Shown here piece by piece: positions 18,862 to 29,618 of a stretch of DNA of 64,000 nucleotides. How positions within the stretch are numbered: the first letter of the stretch is position 1; every line of letters starts with the position of its first letter. Source of the DNA: an uncultured Paracoccaceae bacterium (lineage in GTDB: Bacteria > Pseudomonadota > Alphaproteobacteria > Rhodobacterales > Rhodobacteraceae); assembly GCA_905182165.1 (NCBI GenBank), contig CAJJAK010000001.1:62001-126000 (forward strand). The letters run 5' to 3'. The translations under genes were made by a program, and so were the position numbers. The notes beneath the pieces were generated by a model that saw only the letters and a program-made list of their open reading frames with translations, did not search any database and was not told the DNA's origin.

Positions 18862-19346
18862 TTAAGACTCCCTAAAAATTAAAGCTAAACCATTAATACA
18901 ATGACGCTTTCCTGTAGGTTTTGGTCCATCATCAAAAACATGCCCAAGATGTCCACCACATCGATTGCAATGAGCTTCAGTTAATAATTTCACAAAATAC
19001 CAATCGTTGCGGTAATTCACATTTACTGTAATTAGAGCCCAAAAACTAGGCCAACCCGTACCACTATCATATTTAGTTTTAGATTCATAAAGTAGTAAAT
19101 CAGATTTTTTACCATATAGGTCATCACCAATAATCTAAGTAAATCAGATTTTTCACCATATAAACTATTGGAAAAAGGCCGTTCTGTTTTCCATTTACGT
19201 AAGATTGCAAATTGAGCTGGAGTTAACAATTTTCTCCAAGTTTTTTCAGAATACGCAATTTCAAATGCTGCTAAACATTTCGTTGGGTTTATAGTTCCAA
19301 TTGTAAAAACAAAAGAAGAAATCAAGAAACGACGTCGATTTAACAC
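18862..19346 (-). CDS. msrB: Peptide-methionine (R)-S-oxide reductase MsrB, disrupted
   Basis: The N-terminus carries a twin-arginine-like signal ([14 protein letters not shown]), and the start of the mature part ([20 protein letters not shown]) is MsrB-like. After a frameshift the catalytic part follows: [33 protein letters not shown] and the active-site-containing [11 protein letters not shown]. The first zinc-binding Cys pair (CxGC) expected before '[13 protein letters not shown]' is absent; instead there is a 44-base-period direct repeat (19094-19118 and 19138-19161) encoding LYGEKSDLL and LYGKKSDLL. The stop is 2 bases before the meaB TTG start. The enzyme would repair oxidised methionine in exported proteins; whether this copy is functional depends on that patch. 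Confidence 0.82.
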
Positions 19347-19434
19347 TCAGCTCTTTCCCTTCTCTATTTACATCGATTAATTAGTGCTAAACTATCGTAA
19401 TTACTTCTTCAACATAGGTGCTTTTAAAAAAAAT

Positions 19435-20340
19435 ATGCAACTTTGGATTCTATTAACGATATTTGCAGCGTTTATTCAGAATTTTAGATTTATGTTACAA
19501 AGAAATCTTCACTTTTCTGGATTAACACCAACCAGCGCAACATTTGCTAGATTTATTTTTGGTGCGCCAATCGCACTTTGTTTTCTCACATTCCTCTTAC
19601 TTAACTTAGATTACCAATTACCAAAATCACAACCAAAGTTTTTTTATTTTTCATTAATAGGTGGCTTATCTCAAATTTTTGCAACTATCCTTACCATAAA
19701 GCTTTTTGCAAAACGAAATTTCTCTATCGGTATAATATTTACAAAAACAGAGATAATTCAAACAGCAATCATTGGATTAATATTTTTAGGTGAGGTGATA
19801 TCTTTATACGCAGGACTAGCAATTTTGATCAGTTTTGGTGGCATAATATGTCTTTCCAAACCAAAAACAATTACACTTAGGTCACCAATAAGACATTACT
19901 TCAATCAAACCACTCTTTATGGCTTAAGCGCAGGCGCTTTTTTTGGTGTAAGTGCAGTAGGATACAGAGGAGCTTCACTTTCACTATTAGAAGGTGACTT
20001 TATTATCAGGGCAGCCACGACACTAGCCTTTGTCACTATTTTCCAAGCAACTATAATGGCGGTTTGGTTTACTTTTAGAAATAAAACAGATGCATTCCAA
20101 ACATTAAAATTATGGAAAACATCTGGTTTGGTCGGCCTCACAGGGGTTTTGGGAAGCTATGCCTGGTTTATGGCTTTCACATTACAAAATGCAGCCTATG
20201 TCCGTGCTTTGGGTCAAATTGAATTAGTTTTTACTTTTATAGGTTCTTACTTTTTCTTCAAAGAAAAACACACAAAAATAGAAATCATTGGTATTACGTT
20301 AATTATTTTAAGCCTTTTACTATTATTAAAAGTATTTTGA
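19435..20340 (+). CDS. DMT-superfamily (EamA) transporter
   Basis: The protein of about 301 residues has ten predicted helices in two EamA halves. It begins MQLWILLTIFAAFIQNFRFM, which matches a common alphaproteobacterial DMT subgroup; the GTG 17 codons upstream gives an unlikely polar leader, so I prefer ATG 19435. The first half ends in IIGLIFLGEVISLYAGLAIL and the second carries GLTGVLGSYAWFMAFTLQNAAYVRALGQIELVFT, with its family-typical G-S-Y-A-W pattern. The substrate is unknown. The gene is intact, stands alone, and its stop lies 4 bases from the end of the convergent efp gene. Confidence 0.82.
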   Translation: MQLWILLTIFAAFIQNFRFMLQRNLHFSGLTPTSATFARFIFGAPIALCFLTFLLLNLDYQLPKSQPKFFYFSLIGGLSQIFATILTIKLFAKRNFSIGIIFTKTEIIQTAIIGLIFLGEVISLYAGLAILISFGGIICLSKPKTITLRSPIRHYFNQTTLYGLSAGAFFGVSAVGYRGASLSLLEGDFIIRAATTLAFVTIFQATIMAVWFTFRNKTDAFQTLKLWKTSGLVGLTGVLGSYAWFMAFTLQNAAYVRALGQIELVFTFIGSYFFFKEKHTKIEIIGITLIILSLLLLLKVF

Positions 20341-20344
20341 AATA

Positions 20345-20906
20345 TTATGCTCGCTCTGAATATTCAAAAGTTTCTGTATTTACTATAATAGATTCTTCTG
20401 GGCCAACAAAAGGTGGAATCATGATACGAAGGCCATTATCCAATATAGCAGGTTTGTAGCTATTGGCAGCTGTTTGTCCCTTTATTGCAGGTTCGGTGTC
20501 TTTAACCACACAAGTAACTTTCTGTGGAACTGAAATATTTAACGCCTCCTCACCATAATATTCAATAGTCACCATCATACCATCTTGAAGGAACGGCCTA
20601 CGTTCCCCTAATAGATCTGACTGCAGCTCTATCTGTTCATAAGTTTCCATATCCATAAAAACCAACATTCCATCGTTTTCATATAAGAATTGTTGGTCTT
20701 TTTGATCTAACCTTGCCTTTTCAACTTTATCATCTGATCTGAACCGTTCATTAAGCTTGGAACCTGTTCGCAAATTTTTCATTTCAACCTGAGCAAAGGC
20801 ACCTCCTTTTCCAGGCTTAACATGATTAACTTTGACAGCAATCCAAAGACCTTCGCTATGCGCAAACTCTATAACACGATATTCCATTTCCATTAACTTT
20901 GGCCAT
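20345..20906 (-). CDS. efp: Elongation factor P, frameshift near the start
   Basis: EF-P relieves ribosome stalling at proline runs. The modification loop [10 protein letters not shown] with its Lys is present, followed by [19 protein letters not shown], and the C-terminal OB domain ends [20 protein letters not shown], the usual finish. The true N-terminus is MAKVNGN from ATG 20904-20906, but the frame then breaks within 'EIRPGN' and resumes at [11 protein letters not shown]; a few bases are missing or wrong around 20875-20890. The restored length of about 187 residues is normal. The modifying enzymes (EpmA or alternatives) are not in the window. The 214 bases upstream form a divergent promoter region with the DUF6280 gene. 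Confidence 0.93.
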
Positions 20907-21120
20907 TGATCACCTTTAATTTAAATATAAGTTTAACTCGACTATATCGGTAGCTTCTGAGTAATCAAGGGTCTTACTCCAAGAGATGCATAAACCCTCA
21001 ATACATTAAGAATGCATTTCTCTAGCATACTGCTATGCAATAATTACATAACAAATTATTATTGTTTCGTGCTAAAGAGTTCCGAACACCGATTTAAACT
21101 TATAATTTAGGGTAAAAAAA

Positions 21121-21432
21121 ATGCGCGATCATCATAACGACTTAGCTTGGACAAACGATCAAGGTTCTAGATCAAGAAAGCTATTTGCAGCTGTGGTATT
21201 AGCAGCTTTAGATGACGCAATTGCCGATGACAAAAAATTTGGAAATGGGCCTGAAGTTATAGCTCGTTGGGCAAGATCTCGAGATGGACGGGAAGTACTT
21301 TCTTGCGCAGGTATTGATCCAAACGAGCGGGTAGTTGACGGACTAATGGATTTTGTTTCTAAGGGAATAAGAACTTCTGTTGCGCTATCGCGAGAAGAGA
21401 GCGAAAGACGCAGCCAATTAGAGGCCGCTTAA
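21121..21432 (+). CDS. DUF6280-type small protein
   Basis: The 103-residue, soluble protein contains NDQGSRSRKLFAAVVLAALD, ARWARSRDGREVLSCAGIDP and GIRTSVALSREESERR. I recognise this as the small conserved protein of Rhodobacterales annotated DUF6280. No function is established; the basic helical C-terminus and the high conservation are all that sequence shows. It is monocistronic, divergent from efp, and intact. I use it mainly as a lineage marker. Confidence 0.7.
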   Translation: MRDHHNDLAWTNDQGSRSRKLFAAVVLAALDDAIADDKKFGNGPEVIARWARSRDGREVLSCAGIDPNERVVDGLMDFVSKGIRTSVALSREESERRSQLEAA

Positions 21433-21465
21433 AAGCCTTAAAATTTATCTTTTATAAAAAAAATA

Positions 21466-22227
21466 TTACATCTGTGGATTTGGATTAAAAGTATGGCCAT
21501 CGACAGCAATGATTTGACCAGACACGTATCTTGCCTCTCTACTGGAAAGAAATACTGCCATTTCAGCGATATCACTGCCCTCAACCCATGTTTGCATTGA
21601 AGTGCCCACAGAGTATCCCTGATAAATTTTGTCTCTTGATAAACCAGTCACTTTTGATTCACGAGCTAATACACGCTCCATTCGCTCTCCTTCCACCGCA
21701 CCAGGACAAATAGCATTAACCCTTATGCCAAAAGACCCCAGTTCCATAGATAAAGTTTTCATAAGTCCAATAACGCCCCATTTCGCCGCACAATAAGGAG
21801 AGCGATTTGGATAGCCATACTGTCCAGCAGTCGAAGATGTTATATTTATAACTCCATATTCCTGGTTTTTAAATATTTTAGCTGCATACTTTGTGGCAAT
21901 AAATGTTCCATCTAAATTCACACTTAAACAATTCTGCCAATCTTTGAGAGAAATTTCATCTATGGCGGCGGTTGGCCCTGCTATCCCAGCATTTGCACAC
22001 AAAACATCTAATCCACCCCAAGATTGCATTATTTCACAAAATAAATCACGCATACCGGCTTCATCACAAACATTGACACAACTACCTTGAACTCCATCCG
22101 GCAGGGCTTTTAAGGCTTCTTGGTTGATATCCGTGACCCACACGGAGGCATTATTTTTTAAGAAACAATTAGCCATCGCAAGTCCTATACCATCTGCTCC
22201 TGCTGTAATTAACACACGTTGCTTCAT
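21466..22227 (-). CDS. Short-chain dehydrogenase in the carnitine gene cluster
   Basis: The 253-residue classical SDR has the cofactor motif ITAGADGIG, the NAG motif (CANAGIAG), the catalytic Ser in NITSSTAG and YCAAK for Tyr and Lys. An acidic WVTDINQEA after the second strand suggests NAD preference. The ATG start overlaps the stop of the carnitine dehydrogenase-thioesterase gene (ATGA-type), so it belongs to that operon. Possible roles are oxidation of a carnitine-derived intermediate, or interconversion of acetoacetate (released by the BKACE step) with 3-hydroxybutyrate; neither is proven. It is the last gene of the minus-strand cluster. Confidence 0.8.
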   Translation of the reverse strand: MKQRVLITAGADGIGLAMANCFLKNNASVWVTDINQEALKALPDGVQGSCVNVCDEAGMRDLFCEIMQSWGGLDVLCANAGIAGPTAAIDEISLKDWQNCLSVNLDGTFIATKYAAKIFKNQEYGVINITSSTAGQYGYPNRSPYCAAKWGVIGLMKTLSMELGSFGIRVNAICPGAVEGERMERVLARESKVTGLSRDKIYQGYSVGTSMQTWVEGSDIAEMAVFLSSREARYVSGQIIAVDGHTFNPNPQM

Positions 22228-23673
22228 CTAGGTTGCCCCACATATCTACCGACACCCTCTGGTTTAAGAATTTCAGAATGAGCAATAGTTAATTTAGTAA
22301 GCCTTTCTTGTATATGATTAGCAGCTTTACTTACTTTGCGTGTAGTCAAACTCACGTGTAGGAGTATGTGCTCTCCAGTAGCTAGCAATTGACCTTCTCC
22401 ACCCAACATCTCATGGAATATATGAATTTTCTTGTCTGTACTATTAAGACAAGTCGTTTGAATGGAAATTTTTGAACCTGCATGAACTTCTTCTATATGT
22501 CGTATATGTGTTTCTGCGGTAAAATAGCTACCGCCAGTTTTGATATAATTAGCATCACAACCTATTTCTTCCATAAATTTATCTGTAGCATCACACTATG
22601 CTCAGATATCTAGCTTCATTCATATGACCATTATAATCAGTCCAATCTAAAGGCACTACACGCATCGCCGTAAGCAATGGCACATTAGGGATACTGGTCT
22701 GAACTAGACTAATTTCTTTATCATATTGATTCAGTGTTTTGCCAGCACCCCAATTTTGTCCCTTAAGGGCTCGCAAAGTAGCAACTAGGTTATTATCTCT
22801 AATTTTTTCTAGTTCTCTCGCAGAAAAACTTGAGGATTGTGTGTCGCATTGATCACCCACCATATCAACAAACTCATCAGTTAACTCTGGTACATCCATC
22901 AATTTGGTCCAAGGCCACTTCAAGCAAGGACCAAACATCGCAAGCATGGCCCTCATTCCACCCTCGCCTCCCGCCAAATGAAAAGTTTGCATAGTACCCA
23001 TCTGCGCCCACCGAAGTCCCGGACCAAAAGCAATCGCTGCATCTAATTCTTCAGCGGTCGCAACCTTGTCATGCAAAAGCCAAAGAGCTTCTCGCCATAA
23101 CGCTTCTTGAAGTCTATCAGAAAGAAACCCCTCAATTTCAACACGGCAGTGAAGGGGATGCATACCTAAACTACTTAATAGTTCTTTTGCCAATTCTATA
23201 TATTTATTGTTTGTTTTCTTTCCTGCAACCAATTCAACTAATGGTAATAAATAAACAGGATTAAATGGATGCGCTACTATTAGGCGCTCTGGATATTTCA
23301 TTTTACTTTGTAGATCACTTGGCATTATTCCTGAGGTAGATGATGCTATGATACCAGTTTTATTTACAGATTCTACTTGTGCATAAACAGATTGTTTAAT
23401 CTCCAATCTTTCAGGGACAGCCTCTAAAATAAATGACGCACTTTTAGCCGCTTCTCCTATAGTTTTGCAAAATGTAACAGAACCTGGCTCTGGCATTTCA
23501 ACGTCTGAAAGCCCTGGTAGTGACCTACAAGCATTTTCAAAAACTTCTCCAATTTTTCTCTCTGCGTGTACATCAGGATCATAAATTTTAACATCCCATC
23601 CATTTAGTGTGAACCGTGCGGCCCAACCACCACCAATAATTCCACCACCGATAATTGCTACAGTTTTTTCCAT
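22224..23673 (-). CDS. lcdH: L-carnitine 3-dehydrogenase fused to betainyl-CoA thioesterase, frameshifted
   Basis: Residues 1 to about 310 form a 3-hydroxyacyl-CoA dehydrogenase-like enzyme: AIIGGGIIGGGWAARF for NAD, SSTSGIMPSDL, VAHPFNPVYLLPLVELV and the DRLQEALWREALWLL helix, all matching L-carnitine dehydrogenases, which make 3-dehydrocarnitine. After a linker comes a hotdog thioesterase domain (VVPLDWTDYNGHMNEARY...; FTAETHIRHIEEVHAGS) that in this fusion hydrolyses betainyl-CoA to glycine betaine. A frameshift near 22594 splits the thioesterase domain. The start is ATG 23671-23673 with AGGA upstream, not the longer open frame. Together with the downstream SDR and the upstream Rieske and BKACE genes it makes a carnitine-to-glycine-betaine route. 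Confidence 0.88.
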
Positions 23674-23696
23674 ATTTGTTAATCCTATATAACCAT

Positions 23697-24836
23697 TTAA
23701 GAAATCTTGAGAATTTTTTCTGAATACCAATTTGCAAAAGCAGCCACATTATGTTCCAAATTTGGAGAAAAAGGTCCTTGTTTAGCTTCAGGCGAAATTA
23801 ATCCAGCAAACTGATTTTGCAATGCGACAAGATCTTCCTCCAAAGCTGTGTCCATTCTATCATAATAAACCGCTGCAACTTCTGTAAAATTTTGCTTTGC
23901 TATTGTATCCGGATGAAAACAAGTTGATTGAGTAACAACACATGTGTGTTCGGAAATTGGTCGGGCTTCGTAAACCCATAAAGCATCATTTGAACACGCA
24001 AATGTCATTGTCGGAAACATCCAAGTATAACGGGCACCCACCAACGCGTCGTCTTTTAGCCCAGGCATATTGCCAAACGCAAAATTTTGTTGACTTTCAA
24101 GTAATCCGCCTGTCCCGTCCGTTTCTCCAAATTGCGTTGCAAAGTTTCCAGTCACAATATCACCTTCTCTAGGCGTATGATAAACAGCATCAATACTATC
24201 TCTATGCACAAACGGAAGATGATAATACTCATTGAAAACATCTAGGAAACACTTCCAATTAAAAGGAAATTCTCTCGTCCATGTTCTGGTAGTTATCATC
24301 TCAGATAATGGCCAACTTTCATGCAACAGAGCTTTTACCCCTTAGCTAGTAATCAATATCTATTGGTTTTTCTTGAAAACTGATGAACAGAAAGCCCAAT
24401 CTTTCAACTAAATCATATCTTATTAAATCATTAGAACATTCCTGAAATGAGATTGATCTCTCCATCCTTGGTGCCGCAGCCAAAGTCCCGTCAGTTCGAT
24501 ACAACCAACTATGAAAAGGACACCTTATTCCCTTTATGGTTCCAGTTCCTTCAAGTAACTTAGCACCTCGGTGACGGCATGAATTAGCTAGTGCATTAAG
24601 TTCATTCTCATTATTCCTTATCAAAATAACTGGTCTATCAATTATGTCTAATGCCACATAATCTCCGATACCTAAGAGCCTATCTGCTCTTCCAATTGGT
24701 ACCCATCCCTTATCAAAAATAGAATTTCTTTCAGAAATTATTGTGATGAAGTGTAAGCTAAAGGAGGCAAGCAAAATGCATTTTCCACCGGGCCTAAGCA
24801 TGAAGATAAACTCTCTTTCATAAAGTCTGAAACCAT
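23697..24836 (-). CDS. Rieske non-heme iron oxygenase alpha subunit, frameshifted
   Basis: The N-terminal Rieske domain has CRHRGAKLLEG and CPFHSWLY (CxH...CxxH) for the 2Fe-2S cluster. The catalytic domain has WKCFLDVFNEYYHLPFVH with two His ligands and later LEEDLVALQ with a likely Asp. I start at ATG 24834-24836 (MVSDFMKE), preceded by AGGGAG; frameshifts occur near 24740, before SIFDKGWVPIGRADR, and at a G/C run near 24340, between the domains. In this setting the family suggests oxygenation of a quaternary amine, such as N-demethylation of glycine betaine (GbcA-like) or attack on carnitine (CntA-like); its reductase partner is not adjacent. It lies between BKACE and carnitine dehydrogenase in one operon. 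Confidence 0.83.
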
Positions 24837-24866
24837 TAAAACTCCCTAAAAATAGTATATACAAAA

Positions 24867-25782
24867 TTAAAAATTTGGCGTTTGCTTAGTCAAATTTAAT
24901 CTTTTTCTAACTTCGTCTGGACCTATTAATTTAGCTCCTAAATCCTTCACGATACCTGCCGCCCGGTGCACTAAGCTTTCATTTGTTGCCAAGACACCTT
25001 TTTCTAACATCAAATTATCTTCTAAACCCACTCTTACATTTCCACCTGCTAACACACTTGCTGCAACGTATGGCATTTGATTTCGACCAAGACCAAAAGC
25101 AGAAAAAGTCCAATTTTTAGGGACATTATTCACCATAGCCATAAAAGTGTTTAAATCATCTGGCGCGCCCCAAGGGACGCCCATACAAAGTTGGACTAAG
25201 GCGTCAGGCTCCAAAATTCCATCTGCAACAAGTTGTTTGGCATACCAAAGATGTCCAGTGTCAAAGGCTTCAATCTCAGGTTTCACCCCCAATTCCTGTC
25301 ATTTGCCGACCCATTTCCTGAAGAACTCCAGGGGTGTTTGTCATTACATAATCTGCTTCTGCAAAATTCATTGTACCACAATCTAATGTGCAAATTTCTG
25401 GCAAGCATTCTGCAACATGCGCCACGCGTTCTGTTGATCCTACCATATCTGTTCCAATTTGATTAAGTGGCAATGGAGACTCAGCTCCACCAAATACGAT
25501 ATCTCCACCCATCCCTGCCGTGAGATTAAGAACGACATCTACCGAGGAGGATCGGATCAAACTCGTAAGTTCACGATAATATTCCAACTTGCGTGATGGT
25601 AGGCCTGTTTCTGGCTCGCGAACATGACAATGAACCACTGCCGCTCCTGCTTCTGCAGCAGCAATAGCGCTATCAGCAATTTCTTTTGGGGACCTTGGCA
25701 CATTTGGAGATCTGTCCTGAGTAGAGCCCGATCCTGTCACCGCACACGTAATAAAAACTTCTCTATTCATTTCCAATGGCAT
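24867..25782 (-). CDS. BKACE, dehydrocarnitine cleavage enzyme, frameshifted
   Basis: The beta-keto acid cleavage enzyme family (DUF849) uses zinc and acetyl-CoA. The protein starts MPLEMNREVFITCAVTGSG, with AAVVHCHVREPETG providing two zinc His ligands, then LNLTAGMGG, and after the frameshift KPEIEAFDTGHLWYAKQL, VPWGAPDD and GGNVRVGLEDNLML. An extra G near 25296 shifts the frame between TGVLQEMGRQMT and ELGVKPEIE. AAGGAG precedes the ATG at 25780-25782. In carnitine catabolism the enzyme converts 3-dehydrocarnitine and acetyl-CoA to betainyl-CoA and acetoacetate; adjacency to carnitine dehydrogenase-thioesterase supports exactly this member. It heads the transcribed block BKACE, Rieske, dehydrogenase-thioesterase, SDR. 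Confidence 0.87.
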
Positions 25783-25906
25783 ATCAGCACTCCTTTCCAG
25801 AAACCAAAAATGATTTCGACAATTTGAGCAACCCTGAAAATGCAAAAATGCAAAATAATTAAATAAATTGTTCCAAAACTAGAAGCAATAGGTGAATTTT
25901 AGATTT

Positions 25907-26950
25907 CTAATATGGCATCGGGTACTGCCTATGCGCTTCATCAATTTTTTTTAAAATTTCTGGGTTAAGCTGCAAAGAACACGATTCGAGTGCATTTTTA
26001 AGTTGAGTGGTTTTTGTAGCACCAATAATTACCGAACCCATGAAACTGCGTGTTCTGCAAAATGCTAGAGCCATTTGACATGGATCAAGGCCAAACTGCC
26101 TCGATATCTCAAGGTAAGCTTCAGTAGCCTTAAATACATTTTTCGTAACTCTCCCACCCAGATTATTAGCTATCGACATCCGTGACCCTTCAGGGATAGC
26201 TCCATTTTGGTATTTACCACTTAATAACCCAGCGGCGATAGGCGAGAATGATAATAAACCAACTTTTTCGTGATGACATAATTCTGCAAGATCAGTATCA
26301 AATAACCGGCATAATAAAGAATATTCATTTTGTATAGAAATCACTCTTGGTAAATTATGTTTTTCACTAATTTTTATCCATGTTGCAGTACCCCAAGCAC
26401 TTTCATTTGAAAGACCAAAAGTACGAATTCTTCCTTTATCAATTTCGGTCGTCAATCACCTCTAGAACTTCCAAAAAGTGGCTTAGAGCCTCATCTGTAA
26501 TTTGATTTGATGGATCAAACGTCCAATTTTGTCTGAACATATAGGATCCTCGATTTGGCCAGTGGACTTGATAGAGATCTATATAATCTGTCTTTAAATT
26601 TTTAAGTGAATTTTCTACAGCAATTTTTATAGAGTTTTTAGAAATTTCACCTCCATTTCGAACTGCTTGATAGCCTTTACCAGACACTTTTGTAGCAATT
26701 ACCAGATCAGTCCGCCTTTTCGATTTACTCAACCACTCTCCAATAATTTTTTCTGAATTCCCTTGCGTTTCTTTTGATAAGGGGTTCACAGGATACATTT
26801 CTGCCGTATCAATAAAATTTACTTCCTGCATCAAGTGAAGTTTCTATCTGATAAAATGCATCTGCAGTAGTATTTTGTGTTCCCCAAGTCATTGTTCCAA
26901 GACAAATAAGATACTTCTAAAGCATCCATCCCTAATATATTTTTTTTCAT
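25907..26950 (-). CDS. Aldo/keto reductase (Tas-like), frameshifted
   Basis: The restored protein of about 347 residues resembles the Tas/YajO branch of aldo/keto reductases: LGTMTWGTQNT near the start, FIDTAEMYPVNPLSKETQG with catalytic Asp and Tyr, TKVSG with the Lys, DYIDLYQVHWPNRG, FGLSNESAWG, ISIQNEYSLLCR and the C-terminal cofactor segment SVIIGATKTTQLKNALE. Frameshifts lie near 26900, 26830 and 26445. The start is ATG 26948-26950 with AAGGTG upstream. It should reduce a carbonyl compound with NADPH; the substrate is unknown. It is transcribed with the genes for hydroxyacid dehydrogenase and GMC oxidoreductase upstream, but a 60-base gap leaves operon membership open. Confidence 0.85.
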
Positions 26951-27011
26951 TTTTTATCACCTTAATTATCTTTTATTTAAACTTAAATATTTTCACTTAA
27001 TCAGTTTGGAT

Positions 27012-27938
27012 TTAATAGCCCCGGCCACGGTCAACCTCAAAAAGTAGGGGTTGGTTTGCTACAATTCTTCTATAGTTAGATGCAATAGTTACTATTGCAT
27101 CGTCTACGTTCCAACCTGAGACATGGGGAGTTATGACAATCTTTGGGTGACTCCAAAAAGGATGCTCTACTGGCATTAGTGGTATTGGAACACCAGCCAT
27201 ATCTCCCATTAAAGGACCCCAGAAGAATCAAAATAATTTGTTCAACAATAAAATCCTTGTATCAAGTTACTAAAACTGCTTCTTTTTTAAATTTTGTAAA
27301 ATTTCTAAATTTAATAACCCACCAGCATTTTTTGTTTCTGGCAAAATTCCAATGGTGTAATCAGCCACAGATATAGCTTTTATCAAACCATCCTTTTCGT
27401 TATAAGTTTTGATTCCAGAGATATGTTTTTTGGTCCGACTCCAACCCACAACTTCAAAACCAAATTTTTTCAACATTTGTGCTATTTGCATTCCTATTAA
27501 ACCCAATCCTAACACACATACGATTTTTTCTTTAGTTTTTGCTGGTTGATATTGCTCCCACACCTTCTGAGCCTGGTTATTACTGTAATCCCGAATCCGT
27601 CGTTGATAGGCTAAAATCTCAGCCAAACAGTACTCCGCCATCTCTATAGCCTGGACTTTACTACTCATACGCGAAATTTTTATATTTTTAGGTAAGTCGG
27701 AGCTCGATACCATCTTCTCCACACCTGCGCCCACTTTTTGAATTAATTTTATTTTTGGTAAGTTTTTCAAAGTATTTTTATCCAAGGTTTTTATGACAAC
27801 TGCCATGATAACTTCAGGCATTTGATGATCGGCCGATCCACAGATGATATTTACTCCTGGTAAATCAGAAGCAATTATTTTTTTTAAGTCAGAATCTAAC
27901 ATCCAAGTTTCATCACACAAATCTATAAGTATTGACAT
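27012..27938 (-). CDS. D-isomer 2-hydroxyacid dehydrogenase, damaged C-terminal part
   Basis: The N-terminal part reads MSILIDLCDETWMLDSD, IQKVGAGVEKM and a Rossmann segment VCVLGLGLIGMQIAQMLKKFG, with IGILPETKNAGGLL. The C-terminal end PVEHPFWSHPKIVITPHVSGW carries the catalytic His. Between about 27200 and 27285 the sequence loses frame more than once (the 'VNxGRGxIVDE' and 'xLDVFxxEPLP' segments are only partly readable), so the restored length of about 308 residues is approximate. The ATG starts 2 bases after the GMC oxidoreductase stop, with AGAGG overlapping that gene's end, so they are coupled. The likely reaction is NAD(P)H-linked reduction of a 2-oxoacid such as glyoxylate or hydroxypyruvate. 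Confidence 0.75.
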
Positions 27939-27940
27939 AA

Positions 27941-29601
27941 TTACCTCTGGCTAATTTTCCAATTAGGATTAATCCAAGTTTCGGAGTTTGAAGCAGATAG
28001 CAAACTTTTACCCAGAATATGATCTGCTGCCTTCTCTCCAGTCATTATTGAAGGTGCATTTAAATTACCATTCGTAATTCTGGGAAAAATTGAACTATCA
28101 GCCACCCGTAGGTTCTTAACACCAATTACTTTAGTTTCCCAATTCACCACAGAATTTTTGTCAGTTTCAGAACCCATTTTGCAGGTTCCACAGGGATGAT
28201 AAGCGCTCTCTGCTTCATTCTTAATAAAATCATCGATTTCGTCATCAGAATTTACATGAGCTCCAGGTTGGATTTCATGTTTCAAATAGGGTTTAAAAGC
28301 ATCTTGAGAAAAAATCTCTCTAGTTAATCGAATACATTTTCTAAAATCCTTCCAATCTTTTTCAGTTGACATGTAATTAAATTGTATTTTTGGATGATCA
28401 TAAGGATCCTTAGATTTTAAAGTTATTTCTCCTCTAGACGGCGATCGCATTGGACCCACATGGGCCTGAAATCCATGCCCTTCACTACTTGCTTTACCAT
28501 CATAACGAACAGCGATTGGTAAAAAATGATATTGAACGTCTGGATACTCAATGCCTTTATCTGACCTGATAAAGGCCGCACTTTCAAACTGGTTTGTAGA
28601 ACCGGGACCAGTTTTAGTTAGCAGCCAACGGGCACCCACGTAAGCTTTGCCCCAAAAATTCCAATACTTAAACAAGCTAACTGGTTTACTGGCCGCCATT
28701 TGCATATAAACCTCTAGATGATCTTGTAGATTTTTTCCAACTCCAGGACGATCAACAACAACATCAATCCCATGTTCACGCAAATGGGAAGCAGGACCAA
28801 TTCCTGATAGCATTAAAAGTTTTGGTGAATTAATCGAAGAGGCAGCAATGATAACCTCTTTATTAGCCTTTAATAGTTTTTCCACTCCATTATGAAAAAC
28901 CTCAACACCTGCTGTTTTCCATTATTTATTTTTATTTTTAAAGCCAAAGCTCGAATAATACGACAATTCGCACGTTTTAGCGCAGGTCGTAAATAAGCCT
29001 TTGCCGCAGACCATCTTTGTCCTTTATAAACATTCATATCATAAGGGCCAAACCCTTCTTGCTGATAACCGTTGTAATCGCCCACTTGATGGTAACCAGC
29101 CTCTTTTCCAGCACTAATAAATGCTTTAACTAATGGGTTTGCTCTCTGTCCGCGAGTAACATGTAGTGGTCCATTATTACCACGCCAGGAGCTATCGCCC
29201 CCATGCCCTCCAGAGGACCAATTTTCCATTTTTTTGAAATATGGCAAAACATCCTTATATGCCCAGCTTTTGGCGCCACTTTCCGCCCAATAATCAAAGT
29301 CTTTTGAATGGCCACGCACATAAATCATACCATTGATCGACGATGACCCGCCTATCACTTTCCCTCTAGGGGTCGCCATACATCGCCCATTCAAATTAAG
29401 TTCAGGTTCTGATCGAAAACCCCAGTCATAACGTGACATACTCATGGGATAAGACAAAGCACCCGGCATGTTGATTAACGGACCTGCATCAGAACCACCA
29501 TGTTCAATAATTAATACAGAATGTTTTCCACTTTCTGACAAACGAAAGGCTAGAGCACAACCGGCACTGCCTGCGCCAACAATAATATAATCTGCTTCCA
29601 T
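27941..29601 (-). CDS. GMC-family FAD oxidoreductase, choline dehydrogenase-like, frameshifted
   Basis: The FAD motif [17 protein letters not shown] starts the protein; [20 protein letters not shown] and [17 protein letters not shown] with [17 protein letters not shown] are GMC signatures; [10 protein letters not shown] holds an active-site His near the C-terminus, with [17 protein letters not shown] after it. The pattern [22 protein letters not shown] and [14 protein letters not shown] is typical of BetA, which oxidises choline to betaine aldehyde, though other alcohols are possible. A frameshift near 28880 separates the halves. I start at ATG 29599-29601 because GGAG lies 6 bases before it. 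Betaine aldehyde dehydrogenase (betB) is not in the window. The downstream hydroxyacid dehydrogenase is coupled. Confidence 0.85.
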
Positions 29602-29618
29602 CAAGTTCTCCAATAAAT

